DNA of 26,773 nucleotides from Lachnoclostridium sp. UBA7215. Lineage in GTDB: Bacteria > Bacillota > Clostridia > Lachnospirales > Lachnospiraceae. Position 1 is the first letter of the stretch. Each line of letters opens with the position of its first letter. The translations under genes and the position numbers were made by a program. This document shows, in pieces, positions 7,908 through 17,187 of this stretch. The notes beneath the pieces are model-generated. The model was not told the origin of the DNA. It worked only from the letters and a program-made list of their open reading frames with translations, and ran no database searches. Location: positions 1-26,773 of the forward strand of contig DKUB01000022.1 in assembly GCA_002490465.1 (NCBI GenBank), written 5' to 3'.

Positions 7908-9461
7908 TCAGGTCTTTGCTGTCCATTTGATTTCAATATCATCTTCACTATATATTTCTATTTTATCAATATATTGACGTATCATTTCCGATATTGCCCC
8001 TGCATCTCCCTCTGGAAATTTTTTTTGCGTTTTGACACTACAAATCCTTTCATCCATCTGAAAAATCTGTTCCTGCAGCTTCTGAATTAGTTTTTGCTTC
8101 TCCTCTATCTCTGCATGGAGAGAATGAAACTCCGGCCGCTTTCTAAGTGAATATAACTGGTAACTCTCATAATGCTCCCGTTTCAGCCTGCCATACTCCT
8201 TCTCTGCCTGCCCCATATCCCTCAACAGCCCTTTCCGTTTTGCCTTTAAATTATCCATATACCTGTTATTCTGTTCTTCCATGGAAGATTTCCTTTCCAT
8301 ATACTCTCTCAACCGGAACAAGACCACCTTTTCCAGAAACATGACATTAACTTTACTGACACATTTTTCCAGTCCGGCTGCATATCGGTTATGACAGGTA
8401 AAATAAGGATTTCTCCCCCCCTTAATCTGCAGGTTGTGTTTGCAGCATCCGCACACTGCCCTGCCAATTAATGGACTTCTGTTTTCTCCCATTCTCTTTC
8501 TAATGCTCTTTCCTCTGCTTTTCTGAACCTCTTCAAAATCTTCCCTTGCTATGATGGGGTCATGGTGGTTTCTGATAACCTTCCACTCTGCCCTGGCTTT
8601 CAAGACATTGCGGCCTCCCACCTGGTCTTTCTCTGTTTTACCATACTCTATATCCCCGACATACACTGGATTGCGTAAGATACTGCATATGGTACTGCCA
8701 CTCCAGTAAAATCTGTCTCCCTTTGGTTTACGCGAAGTCTCACCCTTCCTTATCTTAAATTCCAGCGGAGTAGAAACCCTCTTTAAATTTAACTTCTTTG
8801 CGGTCTGAGAAGAAGAAATTCCCTGCAGCGCAAGTGCAAAAATTTCCCGGACAATCACCGCCTCATCCTCACAAATCACAAGCATATGCCTGTCATCCGG
8901 AGCTTTCTCATAACCAAATGGTGCATTGGCACTGACATACTGACCGCTCTCCTTTCTTGCCCGCAGGGAAGTTTTAATTTTCTGCGATAAGTCCTTACTG
9001 TACAAATCATAGAGTAGATTTTTGAAATTCACATTCAAATCCGCAATGCTTCCCTGATAGCTGGCACTGTCGTAATGGTCGTTTATGGAAATAAAACGGA
9101 TTCCTAAAAAGGGAAATATCTGCTCCAGATAAGAACCCACTTCCATATAGTCCCTGCCAAACCTGGAAAAATCTTTTACAACTATACAGTCAAACTTCTC
9201 ATTTCTGGCATCCTCTAAAAGGCGCTGCACTCCCGGACGGTCGAAATTCGTCCCTGAAAAACCATCATCCTGATATTCCATAATCTGGCAGCCATCAAAA
9301 TGAGAAACAATATACTTCTTTATTAAAATACGCTGCATGGATATGCTATTACTTTCCTCCTGCCCTTTATCTGCATCCGCTTTGGAAAGGCGGATATAAA
9401 TAGCGATGCGAATACTATGTGTTGCCCCATTATTCATGTCGGATGACCCTATTCTTTTCAT
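7908..9461 (-). CDS. Large serine recombinase 3 (element left end)
   Basis: A 517-aa large serine recombinase. The N-terminal resolvase domain has IYIRLSKAD with the catalytic Ser at about residue 26, then DDGFSGTNFDRP and IVVKDFSRFGRDY. A recombinase (DNA-binding) domain follows (APFGYEKAPDD ... ICSILRNPVYVGDI), then a zinc ribbon (VCGCC ... YFTC ... KC) and a long coiled coil (about 385-480). These enzymes cut and join att sites through a Ser-DNA link with a 2-bp central overlap. It starts directly after the stop of recombinase 2, with GAGGGGGAA as the ribosome site. Its stop is 23 bp from the left half-site, the usual position of an integrase gene. Which of the three is catalytically required is unknown. 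Confidence 0.92.
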   Translation of the reverse strand: MKRIGSSDMNNGATHSIRIAIYIRLSKADADKGQEESNSISMQRILIKKYIVSHFDGCQIMEYQDDGFSGTNFDRPGVQRLLEDARNEKFDCIVVKDFSRFGRDYMEVGSYLEQIFPFLGIRFISINDHYDSASYQGSIADLNVNFKNLLYDLYSKDLSQKIKTSLRARKESGQYVSANAPFGYEKAPDDRHMLVICEDEAVIVREIFALALQGISSSQTAKKLNLKRVSTPLEFKIRKGETSRKPKGDRFYWSGSTICSILRNPVYVGDIEYGKTEKDQVGGRNVLKARAEWKVIRNHHDPIIAREDFEEVQKSRGKSIRKRMGENRSPLIGRAVCGCCKHNLQIKGGRNPYFTCHNRYAAGLEKCVSKVNVMFLEKVVLFRLREYMERKSSMEEQNNRYMDNLKAKRKGLLRDMGQAEKEYGRLKREHYESYQLYSLRKRPEFHSLHAEIEEKQKLIQKLQEQIFQMDERICSVKTQKKFPEGDAGAISEMIRQYIDKIEIYSEDDIEIKWTAKT

Positions 9462-11114
9462 TCACACTTCCCCCTCAAATCCGCTGGTTCCTCCAGCAGA
9501 TAGTAAATCATTCCTGCGAAATGCAAAAGTTATTTTCACCCGACGGCCGGCATACACATCAATCCGGCTGATCAAGGTATATATGACGTCCTTTGTTAAT
9601 TTTGTCTTTTCATTCCATTCCATAAGATTCCGCAGGAACTTTCCTGTTTCCCTCATCTTCCGTTCCATCCCGTCTAATCTGAGCTGCAACCCCTCTTCCC
9701 TCTCAGATATTTCATGGAGGGACTTCTCATTTTCCTTTTTTGCATACTGAAATTCTTCCAAAGAAAGACTGCCCAAATAATATTTCAGATACAGCTCACT
9801 CCCTCTCTTTTTTCCACTCTCCAGCTGTTTCCCACACTGGGCAATGCGCTGTCTGATCTGCTGTTTTTGTTCCTCTGCCTTCCCGTTATATTCCTTTATC
9901 AATCTGTCCGGACGCAAATCCGACAGGGCAAACTCCTGATTTAGTGCACTTTTTACCAATTTATTTAACACACTTTCTCCTATACCCTTTGCCGGACACT
10001 GCAAATCATCAAGCCTGCGGGATGCCGAACAGTAATATCCATAATAACGAACCGTATCCCCGGATTTCAGCTGTTTTATATTGGCCACCCTTGCCATCCG
10101 CTTTCCACAGTCCCCGCAAAACAGCACTCCGGCATAAATATCCTCCTCTATCGGCACGGTTTTAGAAAAACCATCTTTGATGCCATATTTTTCTGTCGGC
10201 TTTTTAAACATGGCAGCCACCCGGAAAAACACATCCTCTCGGATAAGAGGCTCATGGGTTATTGTTCCCTGTTTCATACAGCCAATATATACAGGATTCA
10301 TCAAAATATACTTTATCGCGGCACTGGTCCACTGTTCCAAAACCTCACCCTCCTGCCGGTACACATGCCCTGTTGTTCTGTAAGCACCCGGGCGATGGAT
10401 TCCCCTCTCATACAGAGCCCCCGCAATCTGCCGCATATTCCTTCCAGACAGGTACATCTCATAAATATCCCGGACAATGCCTGATGTCTCCGGACAGATA
10501 AAAAGACATTTCTTCCCATTCACCCATTCCGCCCGGTATCCGTATGGCGGCATTCCTCCAGTGTAACTCCCCTGCTCCTGACTGCTGCGCCTGCTTGACC
10601 TCACCTTTTCGGCAATATCTCTCGCATACATTTCATTTACCAGATTTTTTAAGTTGACCGTGATTTCATCCACACCGGATTTTGCCTCGAACGTATCAAT
10701 ACCATCCGTAATAGCAATAAAACGGACACCCATAAAAGGGAAAATCTTCTGAATATAATTTCCCGCCTCAATATGATTTCTGCCAAAACGGGATAAATCC
10801 TTGACAATCACACAGTCAATGCGTTTCTTCCGCACATCCTGCATCATCCGTTCAAAACCCTCTCTCTTAAAATTCGTCCCTGTTCTGCCCAAATCCGTAT
10901 AGCAGTCATAAAGCTCCATTTCCGGATGTTCTTTCAAGTACTGCTCTGCCATCGCAATCTGCGTGTCTATGGACTCATTTTTCCTGGCTTGCGGGGAATC
11001 TTTCTGTCCGCAAGCCTTTGTTCCATCAACGGAAAGCCTTGCATAAACCCCCACATGAAAGCGTCTGGAACGAGGCATCTGCCCTGTTCTTTTCTTTTTT
11101 GAAGTACGTGCCAT
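9462..11114 (-). CDS. Large serine recombinase 2
   Basis: A 550-aa large serine recombinase. After a basic N-terminus, VYARLSVDG holds the catalytic Ser (about residue 28). It continues with DLGRTGTNFKREGFERM and IVKDLSRFGRNH, a DNA-binding recombinase domain (MPPYGYRAE ... IKYILMNPVYIGCM), a zinc ribbon (LFCGDCGKR ... GYYC ... QC) and a coiled-coil tail. AGGAGG lies 9 nt before the ATG, inside the end of the upstream recombinase; only one base separates that stop from this start, so the two are translationally linked. Sequence differs clearly from its two neighbours, so this is not a recent duplication. Confidence 0.92.
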   Translation of the reverse strand: MARTSKKKRTGQMPRSRRFHVGVYARLSVDGTKACGQKDSPQARKNESIDTQIAMAEQYLKEHPEMELYDCYTDLGRTGTNFKREGFERMMQDVRKKRIDCVIVKDLSRFGRNHIEAGNYIQKIFPFMGVRFIAITDGIDTFEAKSGVDEITVNLKNLVNEMYARDIAEKVRSSRRSSQEQGSYTGGMPPYGYRAEWVNGKKCLFICPETSGIVRDIYEMYLSGRNMRQIAGALYERGIHRPGAYRTTGHVYRQEGEVLEQWTSAAIKYILMNPVYIGCMKQGTITHEPLIREDVFFRVAAMFKKPTEKYGIKDGFSKTVPIEEDIYAGVLFCGDCGKRMARVANIKQLKSGDTVRYYGYYCSASRRLDDLQCPAKGIGESVLNKLVKSALNQEFALSDLRPDRLIKEYNGKAEEQKQQIRQRIAQCGKQLESGKKRGSELYLKYYLGSLSLEEFQYAKKENEKSLHEISEREEGLQLRLDGMERKMRETGKFLRNLMEWNEKTKLTKDVIYTLISRIDVYAGRRVKITFAFRRNDLLSAGGTSGFEGEV

Positions 11115-11115
11115 G

Positions 11116-12705
11116 TTACATTACCTCCTTTGCCCGGAGTTCCAAAAATACCCGCTTATCCTCATACACAAGAATGCGGCTGACAAATGTCACGAGAATA
11201 TCCCGGCTTAATTCCGTAATCTCCAGCGTGGATTTCATCTTTTCCAAATTTGCCCCTGCCGCCATTCCTGCCCTAAATAATGCCTTAACTGCCTCCTCCT
11301 GCTGCCGTATGGCATCCTCTGTCTCCTGATATTGTTTTTCATAAATCTGCCGGAAGTCCCTGAAATCCTCCTCGGTGATAATCCCCCGCTTCAAATCCTC
11401 ATACAGCCCGCTGCGCAGGGAAACATACTTTTCCTGTTCCTGATGGAGTTTCCGGATTTCCTTATTAAATGCCGCCACCTCGTCAAACTGCACTTCCATT
11501 GTTTCAATCTGCGTAAATACATGGCCCTTATCCAAAAACAGGGCGAGCTGCTGCTGCAGGCCCGCCAGAACAAGACGCTTCAGTTTCTCCTCCGGGATGC
11601 TGTGCCTTGTGCAGCCAAGCCCCTTATTTCTGGTAGAACAGATAAAATACACCTTTTCCGTTCCCTTATTTCGGTTTACCCGCCGTATCATCGGTTCTCC
11701 ACAGTCCCCGCAAAACAGAACTCCCGTAAACATATGACATCCGGCTTTCCCGGCTGACGCCCTTGTGTCAACGGCCAGCAATTTCCGGACTGTCTCAAAA
11801 TCCTCTGCCGTTACCACCGCCTCATGGGTATCCTTTACACGCACCCACTCCTCCTTTGGCTTTTCTACCGAACGTTTCACTTTGTGGCTGACCTTTTCGT
11901 TTTTTCCCTGCACCATCATTCCCGTGTACAGTTCATTCGTAAGGATTCGCTTGACGGCCACCGCCGACCATTTCGCTTTTACATGGGTAACAAACCCGGT
12001 GAAGAATTTCTCCCCCTGCGACTTCTTATATTCCATCGGGGAGAGGATTCCCATTCCGTCCAGTTTTTTCGCTATGGCAAAATTGCTGAGCCCGGCAATT
12101 TTCCATGCAAATATCTTTTTTACAATCCCGGCGGCGTATTCGTCCACAAGCAGCTGGTTGCTATTCTCCGGGTTCTTACGGTAGCCGTAAACGGCAAAAG
12201 CACCAATAAAATCCCCCCGCTCCCGTTTCATCTGCTGATGACTCCTGACCTTTTTGGAAATATCACTGCAATACGCATCATTGACAAAGTTCTTAACCGG
12301 AATCACCATCGTTTTCTCGTTATAATTGGCTGTCAACGAATCAAAGTTATCATTCAGTGCAATAAACCGCACAGAAAAAGCCGGGAAGGTTTTCTGAATC
12401 AACCGCCCGGCTTCAATATAATCCCGTCCAAATCTGGATAAGTCCTTTACTATCACACAGTCTACATGTCCAGCCTCAATATCTTCCATCATCCGCTTAA
12501 AAGACGGCCTGTCAAAATTTGCCCCTGACCACCCGTCGTCCACGTAAATGTCGTAAATCTCCATGTCATCCTGCCCCCGGATATAGGAACGGATCATATC
12601 CCTCTGGGAACGGATGCTGTTACTCTCTGCACTGCCGCCGTCGGAAACATCATCCCGGCTCAGGCGGAGATAAACTGCCACGTTATACAAATCTTTCGCT
12701 TTCAC
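11116..12705 (-). CDS. Large serine recombinase 1
   Basis: A large serine recombinase of 529 aa from the GTG at 12705, which has AGGAGG 8 nt upstream; an ATG at 12732 (538 aa) overlaps the previous stop as ATGA and is the alternative. The catalytic Ser is in VYLRLSRDD. VDDGWSGANFDRPSF and IVKDLSRFGRDY mark the resolvase domain. The recombinase domain (FAVYGYRKN ... VKRILTNELYTGMM), zinc ribbon (LFCGDCGEP ... YFIC ... GC) and coiled coil follow. It is the first recombinase of a three-gene run, each pair separated by 0-1 nt. Confidence 0.92.
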   Translation of the reverse strand: MKAKDLYNVAVYLRLSRDDVSDGGSAESNSIRSQRDMIRSYIRGQDDMEIYDIYVDDGWSGANFDRPSFKRMMEDIEAGHVDCVIVKDLSRFGRDYIEAGRLIQKTFPAFSVRFIALNDNFDSLTANYNEKTMVIPVKNFVNDAYCSDISKKVRSHQQMKRERGDFIGAFAVYGYRKNPENSNQLLVDEYAAGIVKKIFAWKIAGLSNFAIAKKLDGMGILSPMEYKKSQGEKFFTGFVTHVKAKWSAVAVKRILTNELYTGMMVQGKNEKVSHKVKRSVEKPKEEWVRVKDTHEAVVTAEDFETVRKLLAVDTRASAGKAGCHMFTGVLFCGDCGEPMIRRVNRNKGTEKVYFICSTRNKGLGCTRHSIPEEKLKRLVLAGLQQQLALFLDKGHVFTQIETMEVQFDEVAAFNKEIRKLHQEQEKYVSLRSGLYEDLKRGIITEEDFRDFRQIYEKQYQETEDAIRQQEEAVKALFRAGMAAGANLEKMKSTLEITELSRDILVTFVSRILVYEDKRVFLELRAKEVM

Positions 12706-12728
12706 CCTGTATTCCTCCTGAATTATTT

Positions 12729-12992
12729 TCATAAAATCGTGGTCTGTTTTCTGACAAGCAGCACCATACGGTCATCCAGTGTTTCTTCCGTCCCCTCCAA
12801 ATATCCAATCTGCAGAATATACTCTCCCACATTCTGTGCAAAGGGATTCTTCACCTGCTCTAAAAAGGACTGCACCCGCTGTTTCCTGCTTTTGGTTGAA
12901 TCTATTACAATCTCTTCTATATTGGACAGTTCTTCCCGTCGGAGCTCCATAATAGGGAGCTTCTGCCACTCAGATAACTGTTCCATCGTCAT
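12729..12992 (-). CDS. Small protein resembling DUF6870
   Basis: An 87-aa soluble protein. The middle segment (EEIVIDSTKSRKQRVQSFLEQVKNPF, residues about 26-51) and the LDDRMVLLV tail resemble the small DUF6870-type proteins I associate with clostridial integrative elements; this is recognition from memory and not certain. GGAGTGG stands about 9 nt before the ATG at 12992. Its stop overlaps the first possible recombinase-1 ATG (ATGA), so it heads the recombinase operon. A role as recombination directionality or accessory factor is possible from position alone; nothing in the sequence proves it. Confidence 0.65.
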   Translation of the reverse strand: MTMEQLSEWQKLPIMELRREELSNIEEIVIDSTKSRKQRVQSFLEQVKNPFAQNVGEYILQIGYLEGTEETLDDRMVLLVRKQTTIL

Positions 12993-13061
12993 AAGAATGC
13001 CACTCCTTTTTTTGCTATTTTATTAAAGATAATGCCTGTCTTATGACTTCGTATAATATTC

Positions 13062-13090
13062 TTGAGTTTGCCACGAAAATATTTTATAAT
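13062..13090 (+). promoter_or_regulatory. Promoter of the STM4015-4011-type operon
   Basis: TTGAGT (13062-13067) and a perfect TATAAT (13085-13090) are separated by 17 bp. Predicted start near 13097 gives a leader of about 32 nt before the ATG at 13129, which has AAAGGAG as its ribosome site. It lies in the 136-bp divergent gap between the recombinase operon and the cargo operon. Confidence 0.65.
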
Positions 13091-13128
13091 AAAATCAAAA
13101 CTTTGGGCTGGTACGAAAGGAGAAAATT

Positions 13129-13986
13129 ATGTATCAAAGCAAAACCTATAGTTACGACTATGATGAGTATGAAGCAGGAAAATGCTCTAAGACAATGGCT
13201 GGTGACATTTTGGCAGATCCTGAACTCCCGGATTTAGAAGAAATCATCATCGGTTCCTGGGGCGATCCCTGGGAGGGCAGTGTACAGGATATCCTGGATG
13301 CCATGGTGGAACACAAAGAAAAATTTTCACACATTAAGAGCCTGTTCATAGGAGACATGGATTTTGAGGAATGTGAGGTTTCCTGGATCATTCAGGGAAA
13401 TTATGAGAATTTGCTGAAGGCGATGCCGCAGTTAGAACGTCTGGTAATCAAAGGTAGTACCGATCTGGAATTGGGCAAAGTGCAGTTAGAACATCTGGAA
13501 TCTCTGGAGATTATTTGCGGTGGGCTGCCGGTAGAAGTGATTCAGAACATACGGGATGCGAAATTGCCTGCATTAAAGAGTCTGAAACTTTACATAGGCA
13601 TTGATGACTATGGTTTTTCCGGTTCTATTGACGACATTAAAGCTCTGTTGGAGAAGTCGGATTTCCCAAAATTGGAAAGTCTGGCAATCTGTAACAGTGA
13701 GATGCAGAACGAAATTACCGAAGTAGTATTGCAAAGCAAATATATGAAGCAGATCAGGCGTCTTGAATTATCTATGGGTTCTCTGACGGACCAGGGGGGA
13801 CAGAAGTTAGTGGATCATCTGCCGGAATTTCCAAATATTCAGGAATTGGATGTACATTACCATTATTTATCCGACGATATGATGGAGAAACTGGAAAAGC
13901 TGCCGATAGAAGTCGATGTAACAGAGCAGAATGAACCGGATGAATGGGAGGATGAGGTGTATTACTATCCTATGCTGACGGAATAA
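13129..13986 (+). CDS. STM4015-family leucine-rich-repeat-like protein
   Basis: A 285-aa acidic protein without signal peptide or membrane segment. It matches the STM4015 family by context and pattern: an N-terminal segment ending in SLFIGDMDFEECEVSWI, then irregular leucine-rich repeats (LERLVIKGSTDLELGKVQ, LESLEIICGG, LKSLKLYIG, LESLAICNSE, IRRLELSMG, IQELDVHYH), and an acidic, aromatic C-terminus (DEWEDEVYYYPMLTE). The repeats suggest a binding scaffold in the cytoplasm. It is the first gene of the operon and has the best ribosome site, so it may be made in excess of the enzymes, as expected of a substrate or scaffold. The biochemical role of the family is not established. Confidence 0.8.
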   Translation: MYQSKTYSYDYDEYEAGKCSKTMAGDILADPELPDLEEIIIGSWGDPWEGSVQDILDAMVEHKEKFSHIKSLFIGDMDFEECEVSWIIQGNYENLLKAMPQLERLVIKGSTDLELGKVQLEHLESLEIICGGLPVEVIQNIRDAKLPALKSLKLYIGIDDYGFSGSIDDIKALLEKSDFPKLESLAICNSEMQNEITEVVLQSKYMKQIRRLELSMGSLTDQGGQKLVDHLPEFPNIQELDVHYHYLSDDMMEKLEKLPIEVDVTEQNEPDEWEDEVYYYPMLTE

Positions 13987-13996
13987 GGTGAACTCC

Positions 13997-15034
13997 ATGA
14001 AAGTAATTTTGATTGGGGAAGAGCACAACAAAAGAACAGATTATTTCCGACAGGCAGCAAAACAGCAGGGAGTTCCGTTTGCATTCTTTCTCTGGAATCA
14101 GTGGAAAACGGAAGATCTGGAGGGGGGAATCGTAAAAATAGATCCCCTCTCTTATGATACCTGTCATTTGTTGGATTTGAACCGTATCATAGCGGAGTAC
14201 CGGGAGCAGTTAAAACGACTCGCAGAGACCGGTTCCAAAATCCGGTTTCTCAATCATCCGGCTGGAATCTTAAAGGCATTGAATAAAGCTGTCTCCAAGA
14301 AATTATTACAGGAAAGAGAGCTGCCTGTGACAGAATTGCTTGGCGAGAATCCAAAAGATTTTTCAGAGGTACGTCAAATTATGGAAGAACATCGGGCATG
14401 GTCTGTTTTTGTCAAACCGGTCTATGGCTCCGGGGCTGCGGGTGTGCTTGCGCTGTCCATACAGCCGGCCACCGGGAGGGTAGCAGCATATACTTCTGCC
14501 TGCGACTCGGCAGGAGAGCTCGTACAGCAGAAAAAAATCCGAAAAATTACAGATCCGGAAGAAGTGGCACGAATCCTGAATCGAATTTTACAGTTAGATA
14601 CCGTGGTAGAGCGCTGGCACCCTAAGGCCGTAAGCGGCGGAGAGTCTTTTGATTTCCGTGTGTTATGGCAGTTTGGCAGAGTGGAGTATCTGGTGGCACG
14701 AAAATCCGTTATGCCGATTACCAATCTTCATCTGAATAACCATGCCGCCATGCCAGAGGAGATTTTTTCATCAGATCTGCCCTGGAACCGGGAGCGGGTT
14801 CTGGCGGAAATAGAAGAGCTCTGTCAACAGGCAATGAAGAGTTTTCCGGAACTTTGCATGGCGGGACTGGATATCATGTTGGATAAGAAGACAGGAAAAC
14901 CCCGGATCATTGAAATCAATGGGCAGGGGGATTTATTGTACGCTGATATTTACGGGGAGAACCGAATCTACGGCGCACAAATCCGTCGTATGGCAAGGGG
15001 GGAGGGCGCAGTTTGGAATGGAACGTGGATATGA
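13997..15034 (+). CDS. STM4014-family ATP-grasp-like protein
   Basis: A 345-aa protein. Start at ATG 13997 (AAGGTGA 5 nt upstream), not the GTG at 13988. The fold reads as ATP-grasp: an N-terminal Rossmann-like part (MKVILIGEE), then SVFVKPVYGSGAAGVLAL with the ATP-binding Lys and Gly-rich loop, VERWHP, DFRVLWQFG, and near the end GLDIML and IIEINGQGDLLY, where the Asp and E-x-N ligate Mg-ATP. ATP-grasp enzymes join a carboxylate to an amine or thiol through an acyl-phosphate. It lies 10 bp after the STM4015-like gene and overlaps the next gene; the order matches the Salmonella STM4015-4011 order. Its substrate is unknown. Confidence 0.82.
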   Translation: MKVILIGEEHNKRTDYFRQAAKQQGVPFAFFLWNQWKTEDLEGGIVKIDPLSYDTCHLLDLNRIIAEYREQLKRLAETGSKIRFLNHPAGILKALNKAVSKKLLQERELPVTELLGENPKDFSEVRQIMEEHRAWSVFVKPVYGSGAAGVLALSIQPATGRVAAYTSACDSAGELVQQKKIRKITDPEEVARILNRILQLDTVVERWHPKAVSGGESFDFRVLWQFGRVEYLVARKSVMPITNLHLNNHAAMPEEIFSSDLPWNRERVLAEIEELCQQAMKSFPELCMAGLDIMLDKKTGKPRIIEINGQGDLLYADIYGENRIYGAQIRRMARGEGAVWNGTWI

Positions 15035-15846
15035 AACAGGTGGTGGGAAGCCATCACATTATATTTCTCTGTCTGGATGCCCTGCGCTATGATGTGGCAA
15101 AGGAGGAAGAAGAACGGGGAACTACGCCTGTCCTGAATTCCCATGGTAGTTGGGTCCGTTGTCAGGCAACGGGGAATTTTACCTTTCCGGCACATCAGGC
15201 ATTGTTTGCCGGTTTTTTTCCGTGTGTCTGGGAAGCAAAGAACCACCGGGAACGAATTCAGTTATTTTTTCCTGAAAATGCGGGAAGCGGGCGGAAGGCG
15301 CCGAAGGGAGCCTATGGATTTCATCAGGCTAACTGGATTCAGGCACTGGAGAAACAAGGCTATACAACCTGTTGTGTGGGAGGGGTCACCTTTTTTGACA
15401 AACGCTCCGGCCTGGGAAAAGTGCTGCCGGCATATTTTCAACAAAGTTTCTGGAATTCCTCCTTTGCGCCAACAGTCAGGGAAAGCACCAATCATCAAGT
15501 GGACTTTACCATTCACTGGCTGGAGAAGCAGCCCCCGAATAAAAAAATCTTCCTCTATCTGAATGTTTCTGCGATTCATTATCCCAATTATTTCTATCTG
15601 GAACGAGAAATGGGGCGATTGCCGATTCCCGCCTACCAAAGAGACACAAAGGAAAGCCATCGGCTGGCGCTTCGTTATGTAGACAGCGAGCTTTCGAGAT
15701 TGTTTGAGGCCCTGAGGGGAAAAGGGAAGACGTTTGTCATCTGCTGTTCTGATCATGGCACCTGTTATGGGGAAGATGGATGCTATTCCCATGGAATCAA
15801 TCATCCGATGGTAAACACGATTCCCTATCAGCATTTTTTCTTATAA
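15031..15846 (+). CDS. STM4013/SEN3800-family hydrolase (alkaline phosphatase superfamily)
   Basis: A 271-aa protein of the sulfatase/alkaline phosphatase superfamily, clearly related to STM4013. From ATG 15031 it shows FLCLDALRYDVA (metal Asp at residue 16), ATGNFTFPAHQALFAG (probable nucleophile Thr51), and near the end CCSDHGTCYGEDG...SHG with metal-binding Asp and His. It should hydrolyse a phosphate or related ester, possibly releasing or trimming a product of the two radical SAM enzymes. The ATG overlaps the previous stop (ATGA). A TTG at 15013 with GGAGGG 6 nt upstream would add six residues and cannot be excluded. No signal peptide, so the enzyme is cytoplasmic. Confidence 0.83.
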   Translation: MKQVVGSHHIIFLCLDALRYDVAKEEEERGTTPVLNSHGSWVRCQATGNFTFPAHQALFAGFFPCVWEAKNHRERIQLFFPENAGSGRKAPKGAYGFHQANWIQALEKQGYTTCCVGGVTFFDKRSGLGKVLPAYFQQSFWNSSFAPTVRESTNHQVDFTIHWLEKQPPNKKIFLYLNVSAIHYPNYFYLEREMGRLPIPAYQRDTKESHRLALRYVDSELSRLFEALRGKGKTFVICCSDHGTCYGEDGCYSHGINHPMVNTIPYQHFFL

Positions 15847-15873
15847 ATTTGAAAGGGGAAGGTGATTCTGAAT

Positions 15874-17187
15874 ATGAGTGAAAAAAGCAGGAAGCCAGGC
15901 TCTATCTATCAACAATATATGTACAGTTATCCCCACAAGACCGCATACCGGGCTCTGCCTGATCTGGAGATACAGGATTACCTGCCCAGACTGGCGGGGG
16001 CAGAGAATAGCCTGTACTTTCATATTCCCTTTTGTGAAGCCAAATGCGGATACTGCAATCTTTTTTCTGTGGCAGGACGGAATCCGTCATATCTGGAACG
16101 TTATCTGGATGCGGTGGAGGAACAGCTTAGACAGTATCACTTGGAGGATTATGTATTTTCTGACGTGACGGTAGGTGGTGGAACCCCTTTAATCTTAACG
16201 GAGAAGCAACTGGAACGGTTGTTTTCTGTCATAGACAGGGCAATGGGCAACGTTCAGAACTATCCCGTCATTATAGAAACTTCCCCCAACCAGACGACAA
16301 AAGAAAAATTAGAGATTGCCAAAGCACATCATACGCAGAGGGTCAGTATCGGGGTTCAGAGTTTCCAAAAGGAGGAATTAAAACGGCTGTGCCGGATCCA
16401 TTCCGCAGAACAGGCGAGAAAAGCGGTCGCTTTGATACGAAAACAGGAATTTGCCTGCATGAATTTGGATGTAATCTATGGAATTCCCGGACAGACAAAG
16501 GATTCCTTAGGGGAAACACTCAGGGAAGCATTGTTTTATCAGCCAGAGGAACTCTTTATCTATCCGCTGTACGTCAAACCCGGAACACCGCTTGCAAACC
16601 GAGGTGAGAAGCCCTCAGAGCAGACCTGTTTTTTCTATGAAATGATCCGGGAATATTTATTGCTTCATGGATATGAGCAATATTCCATGAGGCGTTTTGT
16701 ACGGTCCGATGTAGCAGCGGTCTTTCCAGCAGAATCCTGCGGTTTTGGAAACACTCTTTCTCTGGGATGTGGCGGCAGGAGTTATCTGGGAAATCTGCAT
16801 TTCTGCACACCGTACTCTGTCAGACAGACACAATGTATCCAACAGCTGGATGCTTACCTGGAAACAAAGGATTATACAAAAATTACGCATGGGTTTATTT
16901 TGGATGAAGAAGAAGAAAAGAGACGGTATGTGGCGAAAAATATATTGTTTGCCAGTGGTTTAAATGTAAAAGAATATGATAGAATCTTTGCCGGAGATTT
17001 GAAACAGGATTTTCCGCTTCTGTCCGATTGGAAAAATGAAGGATATCTCCGCTTGTGCGGTGAAAACTATCTGCTGACAGAAAAAGGAATGGCATATTCG
17101 GATGCCCTGGGACCGCAACTGATTTCAGAACGAGTGAGAGGATTGATGCAAGAATGGGAACACAATTTTATTACCGGGGCTATCTGA
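15874..17187 (+). CDS. STM4012-family radical SAM protein (HemW-like)
   Basis: A 437-aa radical SAM enzyme of the HemN/HemW type. HIPFCEAKCGYCNLF gives the cluster cysteines C54, C58 and C61 (C-x3-C-x2-C). VGGGTPLILT, ETSPNQTTKEKL, RVSIGVQSFQ and NLDVIYGIPGQT follow the HemW pattern, and a HemN_C-like winged tail is present. HemW relatives bind haem or act as coproporphyrinogen oxidases; within this operon a different substrate is likely. Start at ATG 15874 has GGAAGGTGA 8 nt upstream; the GTG at 15862 falls inside that site. The end overlaps the next gene by 34 bp. Confidence 0.87.
   Translation: MSEKSRKPGSIYQQYMYSYPHKTAYRALPDLEIQDYLPRLAGAENSLYFHIPFCEAKCGYCNLFSVAGRNPSYLERYLDAVEEQLRQYHLEDYVFSDVTVGGGTPLILTEKQLERLFSVIDRAMGNVQNYPVIIETSPNQTTKEKLEIAKAHHTQRVSIGVQSFQKEELKRLCRIHSAEQARKAVALIRKQEFACMNLDVIYGIPGQTKDSLGETLREALFYQPEELFIYPLYVKPGTPLANRGEKPSEQTCFFYEMIREYLLLHGYEQYSMRRFVRSDVAAVFPAESCGFGNTLSLGCGGRSYLGNLHFCTPYSVRQTQCIQQLDAYLETKDYTKITHGFILDEEEEKRRYVAKNILFASGLNVKEYDRIFAGDLKQDFPLLSDWKNEGYLRLCGENYLLTEKGMAYSDALGPQLISERVRGLMQEWEHNFITGAI

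Noticed and set aside
13052..13057. First TATAAT upstream of the cargo operon
   Set aside because: No -35 hexamer at 16-18 bp; the second TATAAT at 13085 has TTGAGT at 17 bp.
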